A DNA stretch of 64,000 bases, taken from Homalodisca vitripennis (lineage: Eukaryota; Arthropoda; Insecta; Hemiptera; Cicadellidae). Made by a program: the position numbers and the translations under genes. Every line of letters begins with the position of its first letter. The first letter of the stretch is position 1. The notes under the pieces are model-generated. The model made no database searches. It had not been told where the DNA came from and saw nothing but the letters and a program-made list of their open reading frames with translations. Positions 10,342 to 23,289 of this stretch are shown one piece after another. Location of the stretch: assembly GCF_021130785.1 (NCBI RefSeq), contig NC_060207.1, forward strand, positions 193,214,001 through 193,278,000, in the 5' to 3' direction.

Positions 10342-13300
10342 TTCCAATTTGGTAAGAATTTTCTTAGTTATTTATGCATACCCTAATATATTAGTCAATT
10401 ATGACATTGTTTTATAGTTTTGATAGTCTGCCTGATGCGTTAATTGTTATCATAACTGTAGATAATTTATGAAAGTGATAGACCACTATATAAAATACAT
10501 ACAGAATATGCTTTTAAAAAGATACAAACGTTAAAAATTAATGTTAGTAAAAAGTAATGTAAATTGCTATCGACACTTAAACATTTAGAACGGAGTTTTG
10601 AATTGCGCCTTCAATTGTGAGTAGGCCAAGTACCAGGTCTACTTTTTGATGTAGCGTACAGTACAGACTGAGTGGTCTGGTCACGAGTTAAAGTGAAGGT
10701 ACCTTTATTTCCCTAATCACTGCGCTAATAATTAATGATAATTTCTAAGTCGATCTAAGGTTGAACAACACAACACACTCATCCAAATTCATTCTACATA
10801 TCATTAATCCCATACTTTTCCATTATATAAATCAATGTCCTCAATTAATACATAAATCTTTTTATGAACATTATAATGTGTACTTTTTTATTTGGAGGGC
10901 AATGAATTTATTTTTAAAATTAACTACATTAAATTAATTAACTAAATTAACTACATATTATCAATCAGGAAAAGTTTCAACGTGCTAGATTTACAATTTT
11001 ATATATACTTCTGATAAAGAGGAAATAAATAATTCCTCTTCGTGAATCTTATTCTCTGGTCAGGACGAAATTAATATAGTTTTCGTAATTTATTAAAATG
11101 TATATTCTTGTATAATACCTGTACATTAAACAAGCAACATTGTATTATATTAACTTGTTGTTACATAGTTTTTAATATATTCTTGATATGATTCATGTAC
11201 ACATTAGCTATGTTAGTACAATATTGGTAATTTTAATATTATGCTAAGTATTATCGCATAGGTTCTTCATACTTATATTTAAACTTTTAGGGTTTTCGAT
11301 CCATTTTTTAGAAATATAGTAGTGTAGATAATGTTGCAAGTTTCTCCTGAAAGTGTTGAAATACTTAGTCAAAACTTAAAATAAAGTCTGCTCATTAAGG
11401 GCTCGAAAATTCCTTTTATACGATTTACGATTTTAGTAAAAAACATATATTTCTAAAAGGCCTAGACTGAGATATCGTTATGGATACCATAATGTGAGTA
11501 CATAAGAATAATCTAGACTATTAATTAATTGTAGAGAATTTTCATTATTTTATAAACACCCACATACATAACACACAGTTATCAAAATGCACACAAATTT
11601 CGTATAGTCGCCTTAGTTAATTGTGATTATAATTCATTTAATACGTCCTATACTCCTACGCATTCAATAGGAATTTTGTGTTTTACAACTCATACCTCAC
11701 CAAAAGAAGATCGATAGCTCATGGACTTGATTAAATGTTAACGTTTCGCTAGCTGTTTCAATGATAAATTAGAAAATCACTTTTTTCACAAAACTTGGGT
11801 ATATCTAGAAAACACAATTTACATGTTGTAATACAAGTTTTCAAATCCTAAAATTTAAGACTCAAATTAAAGTCACAAATCTCAAAATCAACAATTTTGA
11901 TAAAAATAATGAGATGAGATGAATTTTATCTCTTGTGTAACGTCTGGTATTTTGGTAGTTTTATTAAAACTTGAAGAACCCAGAGTCTGACAGAGTGGTG
12001 AAATCAGAGAGCTAGACAGCTCTTTAGTACATCTCTTAGATGTTGAAAAGTAAAATCAAGCCTAGTTTTAACTGTGTGAATTTTTAGGATATAATTATGT
12101 AACAAATAAAGAATCTGATCATTCGGTGTGTTCAGTACATACCCAATGGTTAGTTTTCTATTAAATATTTTTGCTAAATAACATAAAAGGCATTAAATAA
12201 ATTTTCGTATTAATATACACCTGTAAAATATAAAAAAATAATAGTGTTATTAAAAATGAATTCTATTGCATAACAATTCAAACATTTTTGTATGAAAAGT
12301 TTATGGAAAGCAATTTTGATTACTGTAATAAGTTATCAATAAGTTGGATTCTATTGACCCTAGTAATTTTATATCATATCGGTAAATATAGATAATGGCT
12401 TTTTTAATGAACGTAAAAAACTATTTAGCGTCATTTATATGATAAATTAAAGAAATAAAATTTATGTGGAATATTTAGCTTTTCCCACATCATGCGAGAA
12501 ATCCTGCATAAGATGTATAGAAAATTGTACTGCACTTGATCTCTGTTCTATTATTCAAGAGACAGTTTAGACACACAACGCCTGCTTGTCATTGTGTGCT
12601 GTTTCTTCTGCAAATATTCACCTCTCGCTTCTTACTTGGAGTGTTTATCTCGATCTTTAGTAATAAAACATGTTGCATCAATGGTGCAAAAATTGACGCT
12701 ATAGAACCGGCACAAATAGTTTTAAAAAATGTTTGTGCAATTCAATGCCGAATTTTTGTAACACAAATACTACATACTTTATTCTCTAACACCAATTCTC
12801 AAGACTTTGTACTTCTTAAACGTCGTGCCACAGCATTTGTTAATAGGGAAATATTATATGATAAAAATTGTTCATATATAACTAGACAATACTATATAAC
12901 TATTTAAATAGTTCTGGCCGGGTCAATCGGAGAAGTAGGCAGGTTTTGTAAAGGTACTCTGAAACATCTTTTCCCTTCCTTGATAAATAACGATGTTGGG
13001 AATTTTTTAAAGTTTTAACAACTGCCATATTGAAATGAAATGTGGCTAATTAATTGTGGTGGGATATTGATAATACTAATTCTTGCACTAACTTTTAAAC
13101 TGTTTCAGCATTTATATCGCCAGTTCTTGTTTATAGAAAAACTCTTAGGAGATGTAAAATGCAAACGAAATCTCCGAGTTTGAAATACAAAAACACTGTT
13201 TATAACGAACAGTTTAGCATATGTTATAAAGATTACACAACATATTTATCTTTTCTATAGGCTTATAAATAACTTGTTGTAAATTCTGAAGTTTATACGA

Positions 13301-14460
13301 CTGCTATATTGACGCGAAAACGGCTTACCAAGCTGAATAACGAGCTTAGCTGGGATAATAATTAATTTTGTACAGTTTCAACTTTTTTGGGTGTTTTTGA
13401 AACATTTATCTTTTGTTTCTACGTGCCACGTTGTATACCATATCTATATAAACTTTGACAGGTGTGGTTGTGTGCTCTGGGCTCATGTTCGGTGGAGTTT
13501 TTCAGAAATGTACCACCCATCGATATAATATACATCAATGGTGCTACTACAAGGATAATTGAAATATGTTTATTTTGAATAAAAATGTACCTAAAAGTAG
13601 GTGACACAAACTACACCAAGATATTTTATAACAAAATGTTATTCGCAAGAGAATGTTACAAATATATAGTATGATTATTTAAGAATATTAAATCAAATAT
13701 AAGGAACATTAATAATTGTTCGTGTTTTGTGTGCTGTGAAGTATCACCACCGATTCTCATCCCCTGAGGTCTGTGTGAGTATGCAACTGTTTTGGACCGT
13801 CAACAGATTATCTTCAATACGTTACAATAATGTAGGTCCGAGAGAACAAAACATCAGTATTTAGACTCCTTAAACTGTTATTTTTTCTTAATGCTTATTA
13901 AATCTCTACAAATAAATGTTTAGTGTTCTTCTAAATATACTAATATTAATTAGGAAAAATGAAACACATTTATTGGATTAATGCTACAAAAAAGAAAAAA
14001 ACCTGTTATTTTTTCAAATATATTCTTTTATCGTGCCTCCTTTAGGTTACAAATAGAAATTTTCAGAAATTAATTCACGACAAGGTTGTATTAGCATTAA
14101 ATTAAATTTCTAAAATGCAATTAAAATAAAATTTTCTGAACGTAAAGTATTTTTTTAATTAAAAGTTTAAATGCATACATTTATAATTTAAGTCCAAATA
14201 TGAAATATAAGCTTACAAAAAATATAGTTAACTTAAAGCACACAAATTAGTAATAAGTATGATATATAAAATTCTTGATATAAATAAACATAAAAGACAA
14301 TTAATACTTGCCATTTTAATAAGTGTATTTTCATACAAGAAGTGATAAAAATTACGTTGGTATTGTATGTTTAGTAAAAAATGTTTTACAATTAATTTCT
14401 TTCGTATTATTATAACCCAAACTTCGTGTAAATAATTGAAATTACAATAACATTTTGAGA
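10337..14460. other. Anonymous AT-rich stretch
   Basis: No gene recognised in about 4.1 kb. A plus-strand open frame at 12536-12907 (123 codons) is the longest here. It is rich in F, I, L and C with no domain I know, and begins with a non-ATG codon. I treat it as chance. AT-rich tracts around 10910-10960 and 13990-14210 hold no structure I can name. Confidence 0.4.
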
Positions 14461-14464
14461 CTGA

Positions 14465-14606
14465 TATTGATGGAATCAATCCTTCGACTAAACCGTTTGC
14501 TTTGATAGGAGCGGGACAGCCACAAACAGACCCAATATAATTCCATTCTCCTTCCACAGAGCCTTTAGCAGTCACTGCTGTTTTCACAAAAGCCGGTCCG
14601 ACACAC
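14465..14606 (-). repeat. Dispersed repeat family E, copy 1
   Basis: The reverse complement matches 23947-24060. Shared blocks are TGTGTCGGA, GCTTTT-TGAAA, CTGCTAAA and CTGTTTGTGGCTG. A minus-strand open frame starts in it (14228-14587), but the other copy does not keep the frame. Confidence 0.6.
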
Positions 14607-15210
14607 TTGTGTTGGTTACAATGTTATACTAGTATTGTACTTTAACAGTACCCGTACGCCGGTAAACAAACGTGAGCTGGTTTGTTGGAAATTGATAGTT
14701 TTAACTTTGTTTATACAGTATTTGTAAATGTAGTATATTGTTCAATAATTTTATAGAGTAAAATATTTATAAAATATTCGACATTAAATGAAAAAGTTTG
14801 GAAATTTGTGCAAGTGCCTTTAATTTAAAGTTTAAAAATCAACGTTAAAATATTTTAAAGATACAAAAGAAGAAAAATCCTATAAATATTATAAATGCAA
14901 AAGTTTTTTAAAGATATTTAGATGTTTGACACTCAATAACAAACAAACAGATTTAGATTAAATTTGGCGTATACTGCATGGGTATAAAAACATAAACATA
15001 TTTTTATTCAAAAATACAACAGAATAAAACTCTAAAGAAGTATAATTTAAAGAAAATGTATATACTGTAAACGTGAGCAAAATTGTTGAAGTCTGCATTG
15101 ACAAATCTAAAACATTACTTTAATCTGGATATTATTTAATAAACTAGGCATTGCTATAAAGTTCATTTAATGAACGAAATTTTGAATATGAGCACGTAAT
15201 GTACTCAAAA
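14607..15210. other. Anonymous AT-rich stretch
   Basis: No gene or clear repeat seen. Confidence 0.45.
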
Positions 15211-15601
15211 TTGGCTTCCTTTGATGTTGTGGGATGGCATATTTACAGTAGCTGTAAATTGCAAGCGCCGGAAGTAAAGGCTTTTTACCGACGTAGGCTT
15301 CTCAAGGCGAATTCAACTCTGGCGTCGGAAATATAACTTCTTTGAGCCAGAAATAATCTTCCACGCGGAAACCCTTATATAAGAGGGCAAGTCGCAATTT
15401 TGCGTAATTTCTGATCCTGTAGTAGCCATGAGCATTGAAACAATGTGTACCTGGTATACACAATACGTGCGTACTTTTGTTTGAAAATTAACCTAGGCCT
15501 CATCATATTACATCCTAAGCGCTTTCAATAAGAAGGGTACAGACTTCGACTTTCTTAATCCTCTAAAAAGACCTAAATTAGTTCAATTAAAATAGTTTCT
15601 A
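15211..15601 (+). repeat. Dispersed repeat family A, copy 2
   Basis: Same order of blocks as 1-415, including TGTTGTGGGATGGCATATTTAC and ACTCTGGCGTCGGAAATATAA. Unlike copy 1, it is not followed by family B. Confidence 0.7.
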
Positions 15602-15673
15602 ATCAAATATTTTTGCAGGGAAATTGTATTTATGTCATTCGTATTTATAGTAACTGTTTCACTTTCCAACTTC

Positions 15674-15686
15674 TGGGCCATAAAAC
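15674..15686 (+). repeat. Target-site duplication, left copy
   Basis: TGGGCCATAAAAC, repeated exactly at 16252-16264 on the far side of the LINE fragment. Confidence 0.88.
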
Positions 15687-16251
15687 TTACTTACTTACTG
15701 CCGGGGCGTAACAAATCTCAGTCGATTCTTTGCCTCGTCTATGAGCCTCTTCCACGCCACCCTGTCTTCCGCCAGATCCACAGACCCTCCACACCGGGTC
15801 ACCTCTTCGACCACTTGATCGCACCATCTTATCTTTGGCCTACCCAAAGGGCGCCTTCCTGCTGGCACCGCCTGGTAGACCTCTTTTAACCTTGTGCCCT
15901 CCTGTCTCCGATGTATATGTCCTAGCCAGCTAATTCTCTTTGCCTTCACCAACGCCACAATATCCGGATCTTGGTATACATTGCGTAATTCTCTATTTTT
16001 TCTTATTCGCCACACCCCTTCTTCACATATTGGTCCAAATATTTTTCGGAGAACTTTATTCTCAAAAACAATCAACCGCCCCTCATTTTTCTTCGTTAAT
16101 GTCCATGTTTCACTTCCATACATTAGGACTGGTTGAATGATTGTTTTATAAATTCTTATTTTGGAGCATTGTGACAACAATCTTGACGTAAAGAGTTTTG
16201 TAAACGCCCCAAGACACCTATTTGTATTAGCTAATTTGCTTTGTATCTCTA
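15687..16251 (-). mobile_element. 5'-truncated LINE insertion
   Basis: A 565-bp insertion lies exactly between the two 13-bp direct repeats. On its coding strand it begins in the middle of the reverse transcriptase tail and ends, right after the stop codon, in a short tetranucleotide tail (TAAG/GTAA repeats, seen as TTACTTACTTAC at 15687-15698). Truncation at the 5' side, a short tandem tail and a target duplication are the marks of target-primed reverse transcription. Such short tails instead of poly(A) are known in RTE-like and some other clades; I do not assign the clade firmly. Confidence 0.88.
15695..16249 (-). pseudogene. LINE reverse transcriptase C-terminal fragment
   Basis: The frame is open from the 5' truncation point (EIQSKLANTNRC...) to the TAA at 15695-15697, about 184 codons with no internal stop. 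It contains YKTIIQPVLMYGSETWTL, VLRKIFGP, GVWRIRKN-ELR, a WLGHIHRRQE block and GRRPLGRPKIRWCDQVVEE. These are the well-known blocks after the reverse transcriptase core of many insect LINE ORF2 proteins. The catalytic YxDD part is missing because of the 5' truncation, so the copy cannot be active. The intact frame suggests a fairly recent insertion. Confidence 0.88.
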
Positions 16252-16264
16252 TGGGCCATAAAAC
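16252..16264 (+). repeat. Target-site duplication, right copy
   Basis: Exact copy of 15674-15686. Confidence 0.88.
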
Positions 16265-19120
16265 ACTACTCTTTAAATCTTAAATTCATTATTATCAAAT
16301 GGATCAGAAGCTTAAAATAATTCTACAATGTATACCATTACTAATCTCAAGATTGTTTGGTATGCCATTTAAAAAGGATAGTCCTACGGTAACCCAGTTA
16401 TTCGTAAGCAAGCTGTGTGCGAATCCTCGTGTAGCAGTCAAATACATTCACAAGATTAATATAAGTAATTAATTTTCTCATAGGACCAAATAAATTAAGC
16501 AACGTAGAACATTGATAAGTCAGTAACAATGGAAATTAAGCTAAAAATACGATGAAATAATTTCAATAATTTAAAGTACAATAAAAAGAATAAAATAGAA
16601 CGATAACAATTAATTGCGTTAGTTGGGATATGAAAACACGTACTTAAAGTTTTAATTCCAGACAGTGGAGAGAGATTTAGTAAACCGGCTAACCCTATAT
16701 AAGTAATTAATCACCTTCGAAGGAAAGAAGCAACTTTTTTCAAAACTTTTTCTTTGAAGTCATTCATGGACGCTCTTGAGAATTTCATGTTATATTTTAC
16801 AAAATTTTGCAGATAAATACAAATCTTTTGATAAATTCTTTTACTGATGATTATTTAATTTACAATATTTATGGAATTGAATGAGGCTGTTCCGGTTTTA
16901 ATGTATGTTAAGCTATTGGTAAGTTGCTTTAAAATTACTTGCTTTTTTATTTTACTACATAATAAAGGTCTCATTTGAATATATACAGGTTTCATGTACA
17001 TAATGAGTGAAGCTAAAATTTTAAATTTGTTCATTGTTATTTACACAAAAAGTATAAAAACAAAAGCCGGGTCCAAAATACATAATTTTTATTTGGAAGT
17101 AGTGGAGTAATATCTTACTATTACTGTGCCTCAGGTCTGTACTGTGAGTGATGATCGCAACAGGTTTAAACAGATTTTAATTTTTGAGACTTGATATTAA
17201 GCAACTTAGAGGTTTTTTACGAAACCGCTTGATTTCACCATGTTGAATATTAGTTTTATTTTAACCCAACACGTTCTCTTCCTATTTTACAGATTTAACA
17301 TGTTTAATGATATGGAAGAATAAATAGGTACCTGTTGAGATTATATAGAACACAGAACATAAAAGACTAGATTATATTTTAAGAAACCCAGTCGGCAGAC
17401 TTTAAGAAGTAACCAAATTGCAAAGATTCTTCGGCAATATGTAACACAAAAATAAATGGGTGACGTGATAGTTTTAATTATTTACATATCAGGAACATGA
17501 GAATGTTGCAATTAAATCCCAATACTAGATGACAGTGTTACCTGTTTACAATGGAAAGAATGTGGAAAAGAATGTATTGTGAAAAGTGATTTTTGTCAGA
17601 ATATTACTTCCAATATTGTTAAACATTTAATAATACATAAATTATTGGAATATATTTTAAGAAGATGTGATTTTGTGTACGCCTTTTTAATCTGTGTTGG
17701 CATGTTCATCAATCAGTCAATCTTGTGACAAGGGAGAAAAATGTACACTTCTCCATTAGTTAAGTCGTTTTGCAAATTACTTATTTACAATGTAAAATAA
17801 TGCGACGACTCATATAGATATAGACATATAGATGGCCTAAATAGCAAAAAACTTAATGATTACAATTTTTGAAATTACCTACATGTCTAAAAGTTTCTTT
17901 ATATTTCGTTCGCGTGCTTCAATAGCAGTAAGAAATAAAACTCGAGAAACCTTCGATAGTTTTACCTACCGTTATTGCTGTAAAATGTTAATAAAACGTT
18001 ATGTTATATACAGCAGAAAACGAATTCCATACCTCTGGAATTCTGGCAGTCTCAAAGGGCACCTGAACATTTACTTTGTGGGGAAAAAATATACAATACG
18101 CAACTATATGGTAATCTGTTAGACTGTATTAAATATAGCTTGTATAATAATTATTTATTATGTATTTAAAATACTTGCATTTAAAGCCCAATAATAATTA
18201 CGGATGCTGCAAAAACTATTTGTTAATTAATTCCACTGAAAATATTGGAAATATATGTAAAGCTTCCTCAAAAAGCGTTGTAATTTGAATTTTGCTCAAA
18301 AACAAATGAAACATGTGAACCAAAACTATGTCTCTATCTGGACCTCCAGGACCTTTGGATATGCAATCAGTGAAATACAATGTCCAGGGTGTAAAGAGGG
18401 AAATTATATACATCTTTTGAACGTATTCATTTACTTTTCCTATAATTATGTGTGTCAAACAATACTACACATTCCAGGCGAAGTAAGAACTGCAAACACA
18501 AACAGTTATTCTCAACAAGGAATTCGCTACCGATATCCCATTCTAGAGTAAAACACCCTACCTTTACTGTACGAATGGGAACATTCCAGACGGAAATGTC
18601 ATGGACACTTTTTTATAGTAAACAGAATTAGTGTGTGAAACAGAAGTGCTGCGCCATAATTTACTCGATAAAAGATATAACCGTCTATATCCCTATCTGC
18701 TAAAGTAGTGCATTATAGATATTGTATTAAAACATTTGCACAAACATTAAAAGCCGTGGAGTAATAAACTACGTCAAGGATATTAGGATTAATATACAAT
18801 ATTAATAATATTAATATTCTACTTTAAAATTTCTGTTATCGATTTACTATTGTAAGAACATTACTTTTTATACCGAGTTTGACTAGAAGTGAGCTATACA
18901 TATTATTTAACAATAAATGTATTAAAACTAGTATCGTTGTGAACAACGATGGTCAGAACTAAAGATTCCGAGGATAATGGGGAGACTACAAGTCAAAGAG
19001 AAAAGACTTTAGGAATGATTGATCTTCCTCCCCCCACTATGTTTTGGGAATACATCAATCACTTTTTAAACTGTGCGATCCATACATGTAATCTGACTTC
19101 TGTGTCTTTAATCTTGTCAA
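16265..19120. other. Anonymous stretch
   Basis: No gene recognised. Open frames at 17856-18122 and 18285-18551 have no known domain. The segment about 16640-16800 loosely resembles 24380-24550 (TTTTTCTTTGAAGTCATTCATGG against TTTTTCTTTTGAAATCATTGATGG), probably a very old repeat. Confidence 0.35.
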
Positions 19121-19124
19121 AATA

Positions 19125-19365
19125 AGTGACTGAGCTTTAGCCAAGCTTATCACTATGGGGAAAGAGAAAATTTACTTTTGTCTGTCTTCCGCTCGATATC
19201 TCTAAAAAACTGACCTATAGACTTGAAATTTTGCATGAAGCTTCATCTATATATGGGGAACACAGAGTTACGTGATGGACCATGTTACTTCCTTTGATTT
19301 GGCTGAGCGTTATCGAATATTTTTACATTGGTCTTATGAGTAATTGTGATGGCAAAGAGAAAATT
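19125..19365 (+). repeat. Dispersed repeat family F, copy
   Basis: Matches 61590-61870 in the same orientation and 23640-23905 and 59395-59710 as reverse complement. Shared landmarks: a GGCTGAGC motif, a (T)GTCTGTCT tract, AGACTTGAAATTTTGCAT and ATATTTTTACATTGGT-TTATG. Non-coding. Confidence 0.65.
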
Positions 19366-20130
19366 TAAGAATAAATAAATTTGTAAGAAAACTTAATACA
19401 ACCAAAAGAGATAAAAATCTGAACACATTATACATTAGCACATGTAGCCTAACTATCCCCACACATACATAATTGTTTTAGTCACTTGGTGTGTAGATCT
19501 TTATCATTCAAACATTAAATCCAGTTTAATTAACAAAGATTTGAAAATATTATTTGGCAGGGTACGTTAAGAAAGATGTCATAATTGGACTTTAAATTTT
19601 GCATTGCACTCTATTTCTACAGTTTTATGATGCGGAATTTTCATGTCAACCTATTTTTTTATGGTTCTGGTCGCAGAACATGTCGAGAAAAAAATTAGCT
19701 ATAACTTTTAATTTTACATGAAACCTCATCAAAGCCTGTAAATGGAAGTATTACCTAAATTCGTGTCAATATGTTTTGAAAAATAAATATTGAAAATTAT
19801 TTAAAATATAATTAATATAACTTTCACCTCGAAGTTCCTATCACGTCAGCTTAACCTTATAAGTACCTCAGGTGGTGTTAGCTGATAGAAGTCTGTTGGA
19901 TTTTATAATTCTCTCTTACCAGTACATCATTCCAACTTGTCTATGGCCTTCTAAACCGATATGACCAGGGACCTAGTTAAAATAGACTAAGGTTCGCTAA
20001 AATGGGTAAAGTCCTAAAATATTAACATACCTTTTTTGAAGTGGATTCTATTGATTTGAGGGCTTTAAAAACAGCATGACTATAAAATAGACTCAATATT
20101 GAAGATGGGGCTTGTATTGGCTACTGCTAA
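19366..20130. other. Anonymous stretch
   Basis: A weak family-F-like trace is visible at 19670-19760 (ACATGAAACCTCATCAAAGCC). No gene. Confidence 0.35.
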
Positions 20131-20299
20131 CTTAATTACATTTAAAACCCATAAACCAATACTTACAACTTTTATTTTTGTGAGGCCTTTCGATAGCAAG
20201 GCTATTTTGTGATGTTTATGACGAAGATAACCTTGCTGTAAAATGGCCTCACAAAAAAAGGTTTTAAGTATTGGTTTATGTGTTTTAAATGTAATTAAG
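20131..20299. mobile_element. Hairpin element (MITE-like)
   Basis: CTTAATTACATTTAAAAC at the left is repeated as its reverse complement at the right end, GTTTTAAATGTAATTAAG. The pairing continues inward through ATAAACCAATACTTA and GTGAGGCC for about 65 bp per arm around a central loop of roughly 30 bp. The size and fold are typical of fold-back MITEs. No target duplication was identified. Confidence 0.72.
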
Positions 20300-21259
20300 T
20301 CAATATGCATTGATCTACGTAATACATAGTCAGTTACATATTGGCAGATGCTACAATAACTCAGATTTCGACGAAGAAAACTGCCCAGTAATTTCTCATA
20401 CATCTGTTGAGAGTTATTCTGTGACATCGGTCATCATTCCGATCTATATATCCCGTAACCAATTTTACCTTCCACCAGAGAGTCTGTATACCAGACAAAG
20501 TTATTCTTGTCTAATTCTGTTCCTTCGATCCTTCTCCAATTTTCTCAGGTTTTTAAGATGTATAAACAATATAATTTGCATACTTTTTATAAAGGGCTCT
20601 CATATAAAATTATTTTATATGCTTTTTGGAAGCTATGAGTGAAACAATTCTTTATTAAATAAGCGGAGTAAAATTTTACAAGCCCTTAAGCCAATTTAAT
20701 TTAACTGACAATTTCTAGAAAAATCTAAAGCGAATTAAAATACGTATTATGCATTACAATAATATTAATAACTAAAATTAGAAAATATTTCAATAAAAAT
20801 TGTTAAATAATCACTATTTCTGTATTATTTGCTTTTCTGCTCCTTAATTGCTTTGAATTTATTAGTGAAATCTATGTAAGCTAGTGATAGCATCACCTAT
20901 GTATCTCATTAGATGATAGTAATTTTTATACAAATAAATTCCTTATATATGCAATAACGATGATAAATAGGATAAATTAGGCAAATTTTACTATGATCCA
21001 TATTACTGTGTAGGACTTTACTATAGGTTAGACGCCAAGAGCCAATTTAAATTTCACATCCTGACTTTATTTAATCCATAGAGGAATTCTCCTTAAGAAA
21101 GAAATCAATCGCCAGCTACGTTATTTTTGCTACAGGTCGAAATGGAAGGGCATCAAAAGGTTAAAAATATCAAATAATGATTTTTTCCTCAGCTCATACT
21201 TTTTTAGCTTGGCTTAATACCGACCGTAAGACTCGTAGGTAAATATTAAATCATTGAGA
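20300..21259. other. Anonymous stretch
   Basis: A 110-codon plus-strand frame (20310-20642) has no recognisable domain. No gene accepted. Confidence 0.4.
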
Positions 21260-21350
21260 GCTAACCGTATGGCTGTAGTGTATACTACAGTGTATGGTTA
21301 GCAGTGTACCATTGGTACACGTGTACCATTTTAGGTACACCTAAAATGGT
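21260..21350. repeat. Cluster of three adjacent short palindromes
   Basis: Three hairpins follow each other: 21260-21302 (GCTAACC ... GGTTAGC, about 19-bp arms with small mismatches), 21304-21320 (GTGTACC-ATT-GGTACAC) and 21325-21350 (12-bp perfect arms, ACCATTTTAGGT/ACCTAAAATGGT, 2-base loop). Confidence 0.85.
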
Positions 21351-23285
21351 GTCTTCAGTCTCTTTTTATAATTATCAGACAGTGATATAACTATAATTTA
21401 TATGTCTGATGGTCGGTGTAAGTATGTCAAGCTAATAAAAGTATTATGTAAGAAAGAAATATCGTTAATGCATTTAATACCTTCCTATCCCGACTTCTAC
21501 CAAATCTATCGTCTCTGATAATCAAATTCTTTCTTAGCACGTAATTTTCTATCGACTTCAAGAAACGACATGCTGTGTGCTTATACACTAGAGATTACCT
21601 CTTTGCTCCTAGACTATTAGCTTGGCTGCAAAAATATTTGCAGAGCTGTGATGTGTTTTGTAAGTCACATTAATGATGTTTTTGTATCTATAAAATGTTT
21701 ATTCTATCTAAAAGAAGAGGAGATTAAGGTCACGATTCAGCATGACACGGTGGGCATAGAAATTAATTTGGCAGTCCATATTACGTAGTATAAATATATC
21801 TTGTTGAAAGTAGAGACGGTAATAAAACATGTAACAGGTAAAGACATCACAACATGGGATAAGTATTCTGAGCTGTATATGGGCAAGAGAATGTGCTAAA
21901 CGTAAACCCTCGATTACATATTCCCCTGGGAACACAACACACGGTAATATTGTTACATGTAATGTGGCAAGCGTGCAGCCTCGCTCTTGTGTGCTCCAAA
22001 TTATATCAGAACAGCAATAAATTTCTTTGTAGAGTGTTTGTCGACTACACGTGTATTCGTCCGTATACTGTGGTTCTATAATCTATTGTATTCTACTTTA
22101 GAGGTGTGTGCCATAATAATTATTGACATAACGGTCCATATAGATGCTACTGGAAAATACGGTTTGTAGTAAGGAAAGTGCCCTAGACTTGAACATTACG
22201 TGAAAATTTTCAAAGCTAAACGAAGACCACGTGAAGGTAATCAAATTATACCATCTGTAAGTCTCAACTATTGATTGAATCATGATATCGTAACAGAATA
22301 CTGGCGTACGCTCATGTTTAGCGTGAAGGTTAAGTCCCTAGTCTGGTAATGAGGTCCCTTTTCTTTCGATCACTGCACTTTAATTCTCAAAGACTTCTAC
22401 ACCCGGACACCATAAATAAATAAAAATGCCTTTATTAATCCAGCGCTTCTCAGTACAATACTGCTTTTCAGAATTACTGTCGTCTAAAAACTAAAATAAA
22501 TATAAAAAATGACACAAACTTATCTAGGCCTAAGAGTAAATACAAGAAGTAAGACCATCACGTCGCTTATAGCCTACCGATCCTAAACCAGAATCTTAAC
22601 AGCAATAACCCTACTCTACAGGGTTGGTCCTAAGGTAGCTGCTAGCCCTGCGACTACGAGACCGGCGTTGCTGATTCCATGACGTTCATCTTTCATGTCC
22701 AGTTACAGTACAATGTCGTGGTCACTAGTTCAGCTTCCCCTTCTTCATCCATTCTAGACGACAATGTGGTAACAGTGACATACATTGTCTTATTACCTTA
22801 TATATATAGTATATATGGACATATGGTATATGGATTGCGCGGATAGAAGTGAGCAACCGCTTTGTAAAGGCAGAAGCCAAACCCACGTGAAAATCTAGAA
22901 ATTATATACATTATATTATATATTTATTAACGTATTCCTGATGTGTATGTCCAAGGTATAGGCTATAATTAATTTGTTATTTTGTTATTTTATGGCTAAA
23001 TTTATGTTATTAAACATTGTGATATGTTATTCTTGTTGTAAATGTATTATAACTCTTATTTCGTACGATTAATATATAATATTGAATTTGGGTAATATAT
23101 CGAATAGTTAGATAATAAAAATCGAATAAAGAGTGTAGGCCACATACTAGTCTCCCCATTAAGTTTGTTAAAACCACTCAATCCTTAACTAATATTATTG
23201 CAACCCGTTCCAAAATAGTCCTGTGACATTTGAAACGGTATTGCCATATAGCTTCCGACCACCTGTTTTTAGCTATGAAGTAGCT
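21351..23285. other. Anonymous stretch
   Basis: No gene accepted. 22610-22780 is less AT-rich than its surroundings but has no long open frame. Several overlapping short frames at 21708-22283 are shadows. Confidence 0.35.
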
Positions 23286-23289
23286 ATGG

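Noticed and set aside
12536..12907. 123-codon plus-strand open frame
   Set aside because: It starts at a non-ATG codon, has no domain or repeat-copy conservation, and has the composition expected of AT-rich DNA.
22800..22830. Short TATA-rich palindrome near TATATATAGTATATATG
   Set aside because: Too short and AT-rich; expected by chance.
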